A stretch of DNA of 33,410 bases, from NCBI GenBank assembly GCA_032718475.1, contig JAUCBJ010003854.1:1-33410 (forward strand), given 5' to 3'. The notes under the pieces are model-generated. The model was not told where the DNA came from, made no database searches, and was given only the letters and a program-made list of their open reading frames with translations. A program made the position numbers and the translations under genes. This stretch comes from Nemertoderma westbladi (taxonomy: Eukaryota > Xenacoelomorpha > Nemertodermatida > Nemertodermatidae). Positions 32,922 through 33,410 of this stretch are shown one piece after another; the first letter of the stretch is position 1, and every line of letters starts with the position of its first letter.

Positions 32922-32979
32922 TTGTCCTATAAAATATATTTTTAGGGAAGGTCGTAAAGTAGACGAGCTTAACGAGCAG

Positions 32980-32996
32980 TTATTATTATTTAACAG
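32980..32996 (+). promoter_or_regulatory. 3' splice site of intron 1
   Basis: TTATTATTATTTAACAG is a T-rich tract ending in CAG directly before the open coiled-coil frame. It is preferred over TTTTTAG at 32945, because joining exon 1 there would meet a stop after three codons (GGA AGG TCG TAA). Confidence 0.7.
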
Positions 32997-33173
32997 TTTG
33001 AGAAGCAATCCACATCTAAACTTCACCAACAACTTCACGATATAACGACGGCGCATAACAGATTACTAAAAGACGAACTGGAGACACAGAAGGAAGATTA
33101 CGAACATAAACTCCGACAGACTTTAGTTCAACAAAAAGATGCTTTGGAGAGTCAGTACCACAACGAGTTGCAG
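32997..33173 (+). CDS. IMMT: MIC60/mitofilin-like protein, exon 2 (59 codons)
   Basis: The open frame starts TTTGAGAAGCAATCC and is in phase 0, matching the end of exon 1. It encodes a continuous amphipathic coiled coil (HDITTAHNRLLKDELETQ, then EDYEHKLRQTLVQQKDALES). This is close in pattern to the coiled-coil part of MIC60 just before the mitofilin domain, where a basic His/Arg segment is followed by a run of Glu/Gln/Lys. The exon is taken to end at CAG (33173), before GTTTGG, a rather weak donor. The frame would otherwise reach a TGA at 33219-33221. A different donor a few bases away cannot be excluded. This exon lies 21.6 kb from exon 1. Confidence 0.6.
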
Positions 33174-33410
33174 GTTTGGATATCCGGGAACGCAAATATT
33201 ATATTATATATAAAGTCGTGACAAATTCGGGGGACAATATGCCCTGGGTAATATATTGCTAATTAAATAAGCTCGTTTCTTACTAACAACGCATTCAACT
33301 CACTCAACTCATTCACTTGTTATATACATAAATAATAACAGATTTTGTATATCTAAGTCCGTTTTATTTATTTACAAATATTTATTTATTAAAAATATTA
33401 AATTATTTTG
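33174..33410 (+). other. Start of intron 2 (or 3' untranslated sequence)
   Basis: AT-rich sequence without a gene. It contains CAACTCACTCAACTCATTCAC (short direct repeats of CAACTCA) and a TTTATTTATTTACAAATATTTATTTATT run near the edge. No copies of the splice-donor repeat were seen in it. Confidence 0.5.

Larger units (their letters stand above)
11387..32996 (+). other. Intron 1 of the MIC60-like gene (21,610 bp)
   Basis: The intron starts GTAAGT and ends TTATTATTATTTAACAG. There is no unique sequence between its donor and the repeat array: repeats begin at the first intron base. It consists of the main tandem array to 31687 (about 94% of the intron), a non-LTR endonuclease fragment to about 32770, a small second repeat block to about 32921 and roughly 75 bp of unique sequence before the acceptor. 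The only plausible acceptors (TTTTTAG at 32945 and AACAG at 32996) are at the far end. Confidence 0.8.

Noticed and set aside
32945-32996. Alternative exon starting after TTTTTAG at 32945
   Set aside because: Joined to exon 1 in phase 0 it meets a stop after three codons. The acceptor at 32996 keeps the coiled coil open.
32757-33056. Minus-strand open frame across the second repeat block
   Set aside because: It mixes satellite peptide with sequence antisense to exon 2 and shows no domain.

Overview
This window is animal (metazoan) nuclear DNA. It holds decayed BEL/Pao-type LTR retrotransposon coding sequence, non-LTR retrotransposon fragments, a hAT-like foldback element, and a spliced nuclear gene with a very long intron. 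The lineage cannot be fixed from the sequence; a marine invertebrate would fit the transposon mix. I see no bacterial operons and no CRISPR.

Left third (1 to about 9600): a mobile-element graveyard. Bases 1-2300 are the 3' part of a BEL/Pao pol region (RNase H, integrase zinc-binding domain, integrase core, C-terminal domain), broken by frameshifts and a 93-bp insertion. A 1.3-kb non-coding stretch with 43-bp tandem repeats follows. Next comes a second gene on the same strand (3591-7537) with an unusual layout: a DEDD-type 3'-5' exonuclease-like domain, a charged coiled-coil stretch and three CCHC zinc knuckles. Four in-frame stops interrupt it, as does a 1410-bp hAT-like foldback element (5300-6709) with an 8-bp target duplication. 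A polypurine tract and a probable LTR rich in perfect hairpins follow. A decayed non-LTR reverse transcriptase fragment lies on the minus strand at about 8935-9600.

Right two thirds (10178-33410): the 5' part of one host gene, most likely MIC60/mitofilin (IMMT), the inner-membrane organiser of the MICOS complex. Exon 1 (10178-11386, 403 codons) carries a mitochondrial presequence, a glycine-rich transmembrane segment and a long coiled coil. Exon 2 (32997-33173, 59 codons) continues the coiled coil in the same phase. The C-terminal mitofilin domain would lie beyond the right edge.

The striking feature is the 21.6-kb intron between them. About 94% of it is one tandem array (to 31687) of a 23-28-bp unit, and that unit is the exon 1/intron 1 junction itself. 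Each copy holds the last bases of the exon (AAGAACCGGATGGAAGAG or a 4-bp shorter form) fused to the donor sequence GTAAGTTTAT. The intron therefore carries roughly 800 copies of its own 5' splice site, nested in higher-order repeats and exact segmental duplications of up to 794 bp. A truncated non-LTR endonuclease fragment (31688 to about 32770) separates the main array from a small, diverged block of the same repeat. Using any donor other than the first would add three codons and a stop, so the array is a large field of decoy donors inside an essential-type gene. I consider this splice-donor satellite the main discovery in the window.
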